64,000 nt of DNA from Panonychus citri. Its lineage: Eukaryota > Arthropoda > Arachnida > Trombidiformes > Tetranychidae. Location: assembly GCF_014898815.1 (NCBI RefSeq), contig NW_026515544.1, forward strand, positions 682,001-746,000. Direction: 5' to 3'. The notes below the pieces were generated by a model, which was not told the origin of the DNA, made no database searches, and was given only the letters and a program-made list of their open reading frames with translations. Positions 36,229 to 47,631 of this stretch are shown here, piece after piece (within the stretch, counting starts at the first letter, position 1; the number at the start of each line of letters is the position of its first letter). A program made the position numbers and the translations under genes.

Positions 36229-39200
36229 TTAGACAGAAACAGCGGCTTCATTGAGAATTTCTTCCAATCGATGTTTGTTGGCCTTCAATTTATTCGCATC
36301 TCGACCTGGGCTACTTCGATGAAGAAGTTCCATCGCATTGTAATACTCTTGGCCATTGAATTGTGGCCCCCGTTCCTCGATCAAGGCCAGAATCTCTTCC
36401 GGGGAAGAATAGAAAAGCTCAAAATATTGTCTCGCTGTGTCAAGAGCGACTTCTCGACTCATGGTGATGCTCGTCAGATTTTGTTGGATTGCGAAAATGT
36501 TGCGACAGATTTTCTTGACTCCATTGTGATTGATGCGATCAATTGAAGACGCGCTGTTGATTAAAATTGTCGCCACCAAATGGGAAACCCCTTCGAAGAC
36601 ATATTTCAATTTCCATTGTTGCAATGATAAACTTAGAGCTTCATCCACACTGGACAGATCTTTGTTCAACTGGACCACCTCGACATCGGGCTCTTGGGCA
36701 TCGATTCCAGGGGCAAAGTTGCCTTTGGTCACACGTAACAGGTAATAGAAACAGTGAACTCTCACCTCGAGATGCAACACCAATAGACAAGCCGAAAGTT
36801 TCGAACTCTCGTCCCAACTGATTAAGAGCAGCAATGGAAACATCAGCTAAATTGATCACATCAATTTGACTTTTTGTTGATTCATTTGTTGATTAGATTG
36901 ATTAGATTGATTAGTCGATGGATTCAATAGACTCATGAGTGTCACTCTGAGCTTGAGACTTGGAGAGACTTGTTGCCAAAGCGAATATGTGACTTGCAAG
37001 CCATTCGAGGCTCTCCTGTAATTGTCCCAACGACTTGAGTTGACTGACATCGGACAGAATTTCGTGATTAGGTATTAATGTGTCTTGGGTCAAATTGCTG
37101 GCCAGAATTTTGATTCCTTCTTGTTTCGCAGTCTAATCACTTCGAGACTCGTCAAAAGTCATCGATGATCCAATCGACCCTAAATTGCGACCTCGCACTT
37201 CTCGATATGGTTTCTGAGCACTCGGCCAATTGGGTAAATCTTTCAAGAATCTACTGATATCCTCGTCCTTGGCCCAAGTCGCACTGATGATTCGCTTGTC
37301 CTCCGATTCGGGCTGGACTATCCCCCGATAGGCCGATGAACAAGACTCTTTGAAACTCGACAAAAGGTTGCAGATGAAGGTCAGAAATTCATACATTGGA
37401 AGGGCAAAGATGAGATTCTTCAAGTCTTGAGCTGCTTTTCCACGACCAGAGCACTTTGGAGAATGGGTCGACTTTGGTTGAGTTTGTTCATCGTGTCGGG
37501 GTCTGAGACGATTCTCCAAGCATCCAGACTTTTGTTGGCCGTGTCCAGTATCCGGTCCAGATCAATCTTGATTTGATTGAAGAAAAGTTTCACACAACTG
37601 ATCAGGTAGGAATAAAGTGGACAATGGTTTCCCTCTTCCAGATTGAGTTGGTCGTCAATGTCCCAAATGAATCTCATGAGTGGATTGAAAAACACGACGA
37701 TGTTTTCTGCCGCCGGTTCACAGACCAGATATTGTTCCGTGTCACTGAGAGACAAGTCGATCGAGTCCATGGCATTCCCACCGCTTCTTTCCGCCTTCTC
37801 TTTCATGGCTTCCTTTTGCTCTTGCAAATAGGCGTTCAGACTCATCGCATGTGAGGAAGAGTCAAATTTGAAGAGGGGAGTTTTCTTCATCTTGTTGAAA
37901 CTGCTCCCAACTGAGACACTTAGGGCAGGTCGTTTGCGAACAAAGTAGCTGTTCAGATCGGCTAGTGAGGCGGTCGAATGGGCCAACATTTTACTGTCCT
38001 GAGAAGCAGCGGCGATGCTTTTTTCCATTGCATTCGCCCCACTGATGTCCAGATAGAGATCAGCGACCATTTGCAACACTGATTGGATTTTGTTCCAAAT
38101 ATCGGACGAATTGTAGAAGACGATTCTTTCGCCAACCGAGCCTTCGCACTGGGCCAAACTCGCCTTGAGACACCCAAGTAAAATGGTCTCATGCAACGAG
38201 ACCACCACTCGAAATTGTTGGAACAACAGTTCGAACAATTCCTGCAGCAAGTAGCATCGATGTCCCTCATCCTTTAGCACCAACGAGCACCTCAAACAAA
38301 CAGTAGTCGGTCCATTGATCAGCGTTGAGTTGTTTCCACTGGAATGGCAATTGTTGCTCTGATTAACAGTAGCAATCAATTCCCGAGCAGTGCGTTTCAC
38401 CAAATTGACGAGCTCCTTTTCCATCCGATCTTTGATCACTTCGACTGCCTCTGGAATTTTCCTCAATAAACACAAACAATCAACTAGTAAACCAATGAAT
38501 TGTTTGCTATCATTTTCGATGTCCAACTGACTTTCACTAGTCTCTAGTTTCGTCGTGTCCTCGGCCACGTCTGTTTGCGAACTCAAATTAGGACTTTGAT
38601 CTAAGAACGGAAGAGAGAGAAGAGAAGAGAAGAGAAATTATTGACTGAAAAAAGACAAGAAGGAGAGAAAGTGAAATGATGACCACCAACTTACGGCGAA
38701 CAGACAAAGAGCTCAAGTAAAGAGTCGGCGAGAGAATATCGGCAATCGACACTTTTCGTGACGGACCGGTTGGTCCATCCTTTCGTCTCTCAGAGGCCGT
38801 TCTCTTGAACTTTTTCACCAAATGGGCCGTCGACCTCGCGTAAATGTGCCGGTGAATTTCGTCCAACAACAAGTTGTACATTTGGTCTTTTCTACACAGC
38901 AGATCGGCTTTCACTTCTTTCAAGGCCTCGACATGTTGCAAATTGGACTCCAAGGAAGAGACCGAATTAACTAGGAGTTGAGTCGCTTGCAGGTACTTTT
39001 TCTTGTCCACAAGGTCGTTTACTTCTTCCGGAACTCGAGTCACATTTTCTACTTGACTGAGTAGCTCGAGCACATGGCGGTTCTCCACTGATTCTTTCCA
39101 CAATTTCCGCAACTCGTCCTTTTTGCACCTCAACAGATCTTTACATGTAATCAGGTTTTCCTTCATGTTCTTGCAATTTTCCTTGGAACTCTTCAGTTCT

Positions 39201-39542
39201 GTCGACACCTTACTAAAGGCATTCATGACCGCTGTAAGATCCGAATGGTGAGTAACAATCAGCTGATCAAGGCGACCATCACTTTCGCCAAAGTCTCTTT
39301 CAAGATTGGCCTTTTCTCGGTCCCTTTCATCAACATCTCGACTCGCAGTCAACGATCTGATTACGGACATTAAAAGGCCTGTCTAAGGGTGCAAAGAGAG
39401 TGAGAGAGGAGTAAATAAAAAAGAATAGAAAACAAGACTAAATGAGAAAAGCTAAAAGAAGAAAGAAATGAAAACTTACCGATGATTCTTTACTCATTGT
39501 TCTTGACATTCTCGGTGGTCTTTTCGGTTGATTATCAGACAT
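36229..39542 (-). pseudogene. Sec8/EXOC4 right copy, disrupted by clustered deletions
   Basis: Exons 39542-39480, 39382-38695 and 38600-36229 match the left Sec8 exon for exon. The first two exons have identical lengths and splice sites. The big exon is 18 bases shorter than expected. All differences in length are deletions within about 36800-37440: minus 1 near 37437, minus 6 in frame near 37390, minus 2 near 37144, minus 1 near 37109, minus 2 near 36934, minus 1 near 36874 and minus 5 near 36800. They close the frame after VVEK and after FDES. The rest of the coding sequence is almost identical to the left copy. At the place where the left copy lacks one base, this copy reads in frame. Real pseudogene or consensus error cannot be told from the sequence alone. 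Confidence 0.8.
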
Positions 39543-39949
39543 GATTCATTCGGATGCTTTTATATGAGAATTCAAGTTTTATCTCAATTATGGGAGAGAA
39601 TTTATCAAGATGATGTTGGGAGATTGTTGAAAATGAAAAGTAAACACAAAAAGAAAGAGAACAAGAAGAGAGAGAAAGAGAAAGAGAAAAACAAGTTTCT
39701 CTTCAAAATGGAAACGAATCTCTTGTTGACTGATGATCTTTTCAAAGGAACAAATTTGTTCTCTTTCTTTTTTTCCTTTTCCTTTTTCTCCATAACGGAA
39801 GTTGACATTTTTGGAAATGTAAATTCCAGGATTTAAGCCTTAGCTTTTGTCCAAACATTTTGTTTTTTCAGATTTTTTATTTTCAATTCAGAAAACTTGA
39901 ATCAATGAGAGACAATTTTTAAACATAAAAAGAAATCTTCTTTCAACCA

Positions 39950-41162
39950 ATTCTGTGTCCAATTTGACTACACTTTCAATTTTTGTTCTACAAATTGGAC
40001 AAATTGATATTGATGAAAGACAAACTGCACAAGATGCGTGCAGACATGGAAAAAAAACCCACTTGCAAATCTAAACAGATTTTGCAACAAAGTTCTTCAG
40101 TGTTTGATTTGGGTAACCATGTAAATGGGATGAATGGTTTGGGTTGAGATGATGAAGTTTTTTGGTTTTCTGGCTCTGGTTCTGGTTCTAACTCTGATGA
40201 TAATTTTTCTTTTGGCTCTGGTTCGGGTTCTGCTGATGGTTCTGGTTCGGGTTCGGGTTCTGCTGATGGTTCTAGTTTTGGTGATGGTTCTGGTTCTAGT
40301 TCTGGTCCGGGTTCTGCTGATGGTTCTAGTTTTGGTGATGTTTCTGGTTCTAGTTCTGGTCCGGGTTCTGCTGATGGTTCTGGTTCGGGTTCGGGTTCTG
40401 GTGATGGTGATGATGCTGCTGTGGTGCCAACTAGTTTTAAATAAAAACAATTAGGATTAAATTTTTTGTGTTCAGTCCATGGGTCATCTCCTTCAACCCA
40501 TTGACACAATGCGATCCCACAATGGAAACATGAAACAAAGTCCATGTAATGATGATTATGAGAGTCGATGACTAAAAAAAAAATTATTAATAAGATGAAA
40601 GTAAAACAATTAGGTTGAAATTTACCTGGACCTTTATAAAAAAATCCACTCTCGGCCAACTTTGATGGCGTAATTATTTCCGAAATGGGCCAATCCTTAA
40701 AGGTTGCTAGTCTGGAATTGTAAGTTACAAACTCAATCGATTGAGGAGCTTTGAATTGAATATTCACAGGATCATTCACAGGATCAACCAAAGACTTTAA
40801 TTTGATTTTTTCAACCTTTCTTCAGGTGGTGAGATATGTGTGAATCCGCAAACATCTTTACTTTCAGTCAAGCTATATATTTCCCTTGGATCTTCGTCAA
40901 TATAAATGTTTCCAACATCACGACCATTGATGAATGGGCATTTACCAGAATGAATTTTATGCTCAAAAATCGGTTGATCGCCAGATTGCCAATTGAAGAT
41001 GACGATCCCACAAAATGGACACTGAACGCGATCTCCATCGCCCAAATAAAAAAAACCACATTTGGCCAATTGTTGTGGCTTTAAACTCGCCAAAGGCCAT
41101 GATTTTTCCAAGAAAGATTTCAATCTTTTTTCCTCAGAATAAAATTCATTAGTTAAGGACAT
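39950..41162 (-). pseudogene. IAP right copy (BIR-BIR-linker-RING) with two frameshifts
   Basis: Exon 1 is 41162-40626 and exon 2 starts at 40571. BIR1 is intact (CPFC...EH...C), but the frame closes at a TAA at 40797-40799, and similarity resumes in another frame with BIR2 (CFHC...EH...C intact). The linker is a Glu/Pro/Ser repeat (EPEPEPSAEPGPELEPE) unlike the Lys-rich linker of the left copy. In the RING, four bases are missing after CKICLDLQVG, so the remaining zinc ligands lie out of frame and the ORF ends at 39988. The protein-level divergence from the left IAP, roughly one residue in ten, is far greater than for Sec8. Either a pseudogene or a BIR-only fragment of 120 residues could be made. 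Confidence 0.78.
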
Positions 41163-41405
41163 TTTCACGAGAAATAGATAGAAACAGATAGAAAAATATT
41201 AAATTACAATTTAGTTTATTGAATACAAATTTATAGGATACATTATTAGTGTAAAATTTACATTACAACGGAAATGAATTTGGGACCGTTGATAAAGAAA
41301 AATAAAAATTCTTTTGTTGGAGGTTAGAGAGAAACTCGACAGATGGAGCAAGTGGACGAATCGCATCTCTGTCAAATGTTAAATTCAATTCTGTAACTTG
41401 AATGT

Positions 41406-41460
41406 TCATCACCAGATGATAATTAAAAGTTAATTGTTTGTTATTTATTTAATTGTGGAA
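41406..41460. promoter_or_regulatory. Short gap between IAP copy and SLC35B1 start codon
   Basis: Only about 300 bp separate the start codons of the two divergent genes (41162 and 41461), and the duplication arm ends within this space. A shared bidirectional promoter is likely by position; no specific element was identified. Confidence 0.35.
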
Positions 41461-42753
41461 ATGAAATTCTCAGATGATTCGATTAAACAGCCACAAGGTA
41501 ATCGAACTTTTAAATTAATCTTCTGTGCTGGAGGCATATTCGCTTGTTATGCTTACTATGGTCTTCAGGAAAAAATGTAAGTGTTTTGATCGTTAATTGT
41601 TTTTCTTAGATTTTAATTATTCGATTCTTTTCATAGAACACGATCCAAGTATGGGCCTGATGGAGAAAAGTTTGTCTACTCAATGTGTTTGGTTCTCTGT
41701 CAATGTCTTGTAAATGCTGTTTTAGCTCAAATACGTGAGTCGCTTTTGCTTATTGTCTATTGATTCCCTAATGTGACGTGGATTAATCAACAACTATTTT
41801 TCTTTTTTCTTTTCTCTGATTAAAGTTCTTTTAACTATTATGAGGCAAGGAAAGGACTCTACAAGAACCTCATATTATGCCTCTGCATCTCTCACCTATC
41901 TCACGGCGATGGTGTCAAGTAACATGTCTTTACAACATGTCAATTATCCCACTCAGGTGGTTGGCAAATCGTGTAAACCGGTGCCCGTTATGGTTCTTGG
42001 TGTTTTGGTCGGAAGGAAAAGATATCCCGTCTCTAAATATTTATTTGTTTTAACGATAGTCATCGGTATCATCTTTTTCATGTACAAAGATAAACCTTCC
42101 AATTCGCTAGCTCCGATAAACCGCTTCTAGGATGGGGAGAAATACTCTTGGTAATTTTTCTTAACTTCGTCTTGAAAGTCATTCGATGAAAACCACAAAT
42201 ATCTTAATTCTTGTTTCATTTCTTGCAGTTGCTGTCGTTAACATGTGATGGTTTACTTGGAGCTATTCAAGAAAGGATGAAAAGTGACCACAAAACTCAA
42301 TCTTGTCACATGATGTTGAATCTTAATTTATGGTCTATACTTTACTCTACTTTAGCTGTGCTAATCACCGGTGAATGGTTTCAATTTGTTAGTTTTATTA
42401 ACAGATATCCATATGTAATTTACAATATTTTCTTATTCACAGTCATGAGTGCAATCGGTCAGGTAATTAGAAACATTTCATTCACCAATTAATCCTATCA
42501 ATTGGAATTGATGATCTCATCTCTTTTCTCTCTCTCTCTTCTCTCTCAGGTATTCATTTATTTGACAGTAGCTGATTTCGGACCTTTACCATGTTCCATT
42601 ATAACTACAGTCAGAAAGTTTTTCTCTGTCATTGCTTCAGTCTTTCTCTTTGGTAATGCTATCACAGCTCGTCAATGGTTCGGATCTGCTCTTGTGTTCA
42701 TAGGCTTAGGTTTAGATGCTTTTTACAGCAAATCAGCTCCCAGGAAGAAGTGA
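41461..42753 (+). CDS. SLC35B1: ER nucleotide (ATP/ADP) transporter SLC35B1, one apparent frameshift
   Basis: Multi-pass ER membrane carrier of the nucleotide-sugar transporter family; human SLC35B1 is described as an ER ATP/ADP exchanger, and the fly gene is meigo. Exons: 41461-41576, 41637-41734, 41826-42150, 42229-42462, 42550-42753. Signature stretches: ACYAYYGLQEK, QVVGKSCKPVPVMVLGV, LTCDGLLGAIQERMK, MLNLNLWS, CSIITTVRKFFSV and a Lys-rich C terminus (PRKK, ER-retrieval like). Total exon length is 977, one short of a multiple of three. The break lies at about 42100-42120, where FFMYKDKPSNS runs into a stop while LLGWGEILL is in the next frame. With one base restored the protein would be 325 residues, the normal length. 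Confidence 0.9.
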
Positions 42754-43222
42754 TTCCCTTTCATAATCGTTAGCTTATTGGCCAGCAGCTAAATTCAGTT
42801 TTTAGGAATTGGACGATAAGCAATTAAATTGTATTTCCTCGATATTCAACAATCAAATAGAAAGACTTTTAAAATAAATGAACGAGTTACTCAGATCCAT
42901 GACAAATACACAATGTACAGAGCAAATTTCAGCGGCCTCTCATTACCAAAAAGGTTTATTTCTTATAAAAAAGGTGAACTAACCCTTTACCTTTTCCAAG
43001 CCCAAAGACACTAATCCTCTAGGGAGAGACTATTAAATTGTTGTTGCTCTAAGTGAAATCCTTACTGTAATATTATTTATTAATATGTGGATGTGAAAAA
43101 CAAAAAGAGCCATTTCTATGATTGTGAAATTTTTTCAAAAGTAAATCGAAAATCATTTTCATTGTTCAACCTCTCGTATGGAATCACTTTTTTTTAATAC
43201 ACTTTTTGATACTATTTTTGAT
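42754..43222. other. Convergent 3' region of SLC35B1 and eIF3m
   Basis: 3' UTR-like DNA; a small plus-strand ORF is not supported. Confidence 0.45.
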
Positions 43223-44829
43223 TCAAGAGGGAATTGGATTAGCATTAATTGGTGCCATTGGTTCATGTTGAGCATAAATAGCATTGCCAATGGTGTTGTG
43301 GATATGAGCAAGATTTTCTTGCCATTGTGTCAAAGTGTCTCGAAGTTGTTGCCACTGTTGTCTTCCAAAAGTCCGATGAATGGTTGAAGTGACTGAAACC
43401 TTCTTGTTAACTTGATCAACTTTTGCCTTTAATAATTTGGTTCTTAGAACTGAAAACAATGATTGTAAAGGATCGAAAATGAAAAAAAGTTAGAAAATGG
43501 AAAAGAGAAATGAAAATTTCATCTCAAAGTTGGATAATATAAACTTACCATCGATGACAAAAGCTTCAACGTCCTCATCTTTTAATTGCAATTCTTCCTT
43601 AATTGTTTGGAAAGAAAGCTCCTTTTTGTTCTCAGCAATTTGCATGAAAGTTAACAATCTCATCTTATGCAGATTTTGTTCATGTGACAAACCTTTGAAA
43701 GAGATGAAAAAGAATTAAAAACAGATCTTATCCAGTATTTTTACGAGTAACGTGAACAAAAATCACAATTTACCTAAATTTTCAATCAATTGTTTATGAG
43801 AATTGTAGAATTTGATATATCCAGTAAGCTTGTCTGAGACAAAGATTAGGAGAAGATCGTGAATTGATTCGCCTTCGAGAAACTTAACAGGCTTCAATGC
43901 TAAAAGATGATCCATGAGAAAAGTTTTTGGGTCCGAAAGAAATGAAACTATACAACGATGTGCATCAGATCGAGCTTGAGATGCAGTGGCCTCGGTATAA
44001 GTTCCTAACAATTCAATCATGACTTTTGATGCTTCATGGCTATTTTCCTTTGAGAGAACTTCATGTAAAAGTCTTAAGAGTTTTTGCACCTTATCAAGAC
44101 CAACACTTTCCTTATTGTACATTGATCGAACCTTGTTCAAGTCCTCATAGACCAGGTCAATATGACCAATACTGCCGGCGATTTTGACAAGACTTAAGTA
44201 AATATCATAGTTAAGGCTTGGATTAGCACCAGTTCCCTCGAAAAGATTTTGCAAACTGAAAGAAAAGAGCAGAAAATTTAGTTTCAAGTGTCACTAGAGA
44301 AGCTTAAACATATTGTGGGTGAACAACATATTGAAAGGCAACAGCTGAAGCTTTTGAAATGTCAAAAACGAACTCACATTTTAATGCTAATCAATCCATC
44401 ACTGGGATTTGCAGTTTCAACCAATTTGGCACAAAAAGCATTGATCAATTCACTACAAACTGAATCAGTTTGAGGTACTTGAATAAGCAATGACACAATA
44501 CTATTGAGAACCGATTGTTTATCGGAATCTTTTTCTTCCTTGAAACATAGATCACAAACGCTAATAATTTGCTTTAGATCTTCATAGAAACCATCTTCAT
44601 CCGGTTTAACCAAAGAAGCACCAAGACTATTGAAATAGACACGAAGCTCTTCACACTGTTAACAATAGAAATAAGATAATGTCAATGGTGAAATAAAAGA
44701 GATAAAAAATAAAAGAGAAAAGAACAGAAAAGACATTGAAATACAAGACAATTAAACCACTTCTATCATAAAGAAAATCAAATGTTTACCTGACCAAGTT
44801 CCTGGATGTCGGTGAATGTTGGGATCATG
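43223..44829 (-). CDS. EIF3M: Eukaryotic translation initiation factor 3 subunit M
   Basis: PCI-domain subunit of eIF3, which organises 43S pre-initiation complexes in the cytosol. Five exons: 44829-44791, 44655-44378, 44255-43774, 43692-43549 and 43449-43223, phases consistent, 389 residues (human 374). Diagnostic sequence: TEATASQARSDAHRCIVSFL, DHLLALKPVKFLEGESIHDLL, LLTFMQIAENKKELSF, DVEAFVID and IHRTFGRQQWQQLRDTL. The PCI domain occupies about residues 180-350. The start is the first ATG of the first exon. A composite promoter module at 44941-45023 lies about 110 bp upstream. Confidence 0.96.
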
Positions 44830-44940
44830 ATGAATAATTAAATTAAAACTCTAATTGTTGAGAAAGGTGAGAAATTAAATTCACAACAAATTCTTCTGAA
44901 GGCAAAACGTGGCTCCGGCTTATAGATGAAACAAATCTCG

Positions 44941-45023
44941 CTGCCACCTGTCGAAACAAAAATAAACGAAAATGAAGAAAAGGTCAACACTTGAGAAGTG
45001 TGTAAACTAGTGACATCTACCGG
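44941..45023. promoter_or_regulatory. Composite upstream module of eIF3m
   Basis: Contains CTGCCACCTG at 44941-44950, AAAGGTCAACACTTGAGA at about 44978-44995 and TAAACTAGTGACATCTACC at 45003-45021. The same three parts, in the same order and nearly the same spacing (71 versus 66 bp from first to last), occur upstream of the FAM210-like gene at 50313-50390. Confidence 0.5.
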
Positions 45024-46792
45024 TTAGAAAATCAATAATCATGAAAATCGTATTTTAATTAATCTTCACTTTTTTACTTTTTAAGTTTTTATTTGGCAGT
45101 TAATTAAAATAAAGTCAGGTTTCAAAGAATATTGAAGAAATACCTTTCTGATAAAAGAGTAGTTTTGAGATGTATCTTCTAAGGTTCGAAAACCATTGTA
45201 TGAACAAAAAAAGTTTCGTTCGTAACTTAAACGAGTACAAAAGTATAAAAGTGAACAAAGTTGAGACCTCTTTCGAATTGTTAATCCATCAATAATTAGT
45301 AAATGGAATAACAGAATTTACCACTTTGTTTGATTGATTATTTTGATTCGATGAAAATGAATAAAATACTAAATCATCAATCAATTGGCTGAATCGATTG
45401 TCGGACCTTTTTGTTTGTATTACATCAATCGCTTATCACAATTTAATTGATCGTCTTTTGATCTGGATTAATTAATAAATAGTTACCTAATATTGATCCA
45501 TTATCATTATGAAGAGAATTCTATTTCAAACTTAAATCTAATTTTACTCTTTTTCATTTGGTCTTTAATCCGAATCTTGTTTATCTTTTAATCTATTTTT
45601 CGTTATTTTCTCAAACAATTAACATTTCATCATTAAACCTTTTGATTGTATAGAGAATAGGAAAAGTAGCCCTCAATTTAACTGAATTTATATTTGCACT
45701 CTTGTGATGGTCAGTTGATTGCCCCATTTAAACGTTATTATTACTAATCATAATTGCTGATTTCTGCATGATGGTAAAGATTATCAACTCGATTGCTTTA
45801 TAATAATATCAAGAAACACCTTCATCCATGATTAGAAATTTTCGTTGATAGAATCGATTCATTTTGATTGATTTATCATTTTCTATACAAAATTGTCTAT
45901 TCATCAAAGAAACAAACAAGTTAATCATCATTTCAATCGTAATAATTTAATACTATTAATAGATTTTCGTTTTCAGGCCAATCAAAAATGATGGTAAATG
46001 TATTCACCCATGTTAATAATTGATAACAATTTAAGATGATTAGTAATGACAATGAGGGATTTCAATTGAAAAGAAAATGTGAAACCACCCAAATTGATCA
46101 AATAACAATCTCTATTGAAAGTTAATCAGTCAACTATTAATGAGAAAATGTAAATATTAATTGTGAATGCGAACTGAATCTCGGAAGTAATCACTTGAAA
46201 TCCATTTTATCGAGGCCATTCCGGTCGGAAGCCACTTGATCACCTTATTAGTTTCCCGTATCCTAATCATCATCATCATCATCATCAACAAGATTATCGT
46301 AATTTTAATCACAATCTTGCTCTCCTTTTCAACTCATCACTCTCACTACTATTCTGGTCAATTAAGGGGCTGGTTAACAACTAACCGGGAGCCATTAATA
46401 GCCTGAAGCCAATTTCAGTATAAATTAGTAAGTAACATCAAATCTTTACTCATTAATATTATGAAGAAAACAACAAAATAGTTTAACCAACAAGTAAGAG
46501 TAATTATTGAATCAATTGAGGTCTATGAGAATCTGAAACTTTTACATTCTTCCTGTTGATAAATGATTCCAATCAAGTTTCCAGAATCTAATCTTTTTCG
46601 TTACAGTTAATTTTTCTTTTTAATTCTTCATCTCAATTCAAAAAAATATAATCACTCCAATAACATTTAGTTTATTCGTCCTCTGATCGTTGAAACAATC
46701 AGTTTAACAACAATCAACAACTTTTATCATATTATTTCAACTCGAGTCCATTATTTTTTCCTTTGTGATCTGAATCAACAAAACAATCAACA
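45024..46792. other. AT-rich intergenic region
   Basis: No coding frame, RNA gene or repeat family supported. A short ATC/CAT trinucleotide tract lies near 46.27 kb. Confidence 0.5.
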
Positions 46793-47008
46793 ATGAAATT
46801 AACTCTCATTTTCACCTTAATCATGTCAACTTTACTCGCCTTAATTACCCTAAGGCTACCTAATTGCTCCTCATCAGCAGCGATTTTGGGTAAAAATAGA
46901 ATCTTCAAGAATCGGCCATTTTTTTCACCTCTGGTAAACCGGAAGACTTTCATTTTTGCTTTTCCAAAGGTATATAAATACAAACCTGGTGTTAGGCTGC
47001 TTGGTTAA
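46793..47008 (+). CDS. Possible small secreted peptide (71 residues)
   Basis: Unrecognised. The ORF starts with a good signal peptide (MKLTLIFTLIMSTLLALITL), then has a short basic region (KNRIFKNRPFFSPLVNRK) and ends GVRLLG. It could be a small secreted peptide or only the first exon of one: an AAAG|GTATAT donor-like site lies near 46970. No processing motif that I know is convincing, and it may be a chance ORF in AT-rich DNA. Confidence 0.3.
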   Translation: MKLTLIFTLIMSTLLALITLRLPNCSSSAAILGKNRIFKNRPFFSPLVNRKTFIFAFPKVYKYKPGVRLLG

Positions 47009-47631
47009 ATTGTTAATCACTAATTGTTCCTACTCAAGTCAAGTGAACCATCAGATTAATCACTCTCTGTAATCCTCAATATAATCACCATGTTAATCTC
47101 ACCTCATCTTGAGCAACATCATTCATCTGGTAATCAACTGATTCACAATTGGTAAGATTGAGATTTAGATCTTGTATTTTTTTTTTCATATACTTTTTAT
47201 TATTAATTGTTAAATATTTTCTCTTGATTTTTTTGTACAATTAATTGAACTATAATCATTTATTCTGAAATTATCTCCAAACATAATTATTTGTGATGAT
47301 CAATGAGAAATAAACTCAAATCAATTTAGAAATCGTTGAAAATCATTATTGCGTTTTTTAAATTATTGTCTGTGGATGTAAATAATCATCAGATCTATTA
47401 ATGGATAAAAATTGTGAGCGTTGAGAATGTGAAATACTAATTACAACTAAGCAATTAAATTAAACTTCAATACAAATTGAAAATTAATTACTTGTAAGGT
47501 AGACAGAGGAAGTTTTCAGCATTCAAATGTTGATAGTTAAATGATGATTGTCTTAGTTTTAATTTGAGATGAGAGGTTTTGATTGTTAAATTTTCGAAGG
47601 CTGGATTCGGTTAATATCGTGAATTAATTAA
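47009..47631. other. Intergenic region, 3' of NDRG
   Basis: AT-rich; contains the 3' UTR side of the minus-strand NDRG gene. Nothing else seen. Confidence 0.45.

Larger units (their letters stand above)
35700..41405 (-). repeat. Right arm of the large inverted duplication
   Basis: Reverse-complement match to 13761-19877. It runs from the last codons of RNF14 to about 55 bp before the SLC35B1 start codon, so it fills the interval between two intact genes. It lacks the MITE and the retroposed fragment of the left arm. The Sec8 exon here carries many small deletions, and the IAP copy carries two frameshifts. Confidence 0.93.

Noticed and set aside
36229..39370. Several plus-strand ORFs opposite the right Sec8
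   Set aside because: They are antisense shadows and recur as shadows opposite the left Sec8 as well.
40780..40815. A micro-intron rescuing the right IAP frame
   Set aside because: The only GT...AG pair spanning the stop would make an intron of about 20 bp, far too short, and the RING frameshift would remain.
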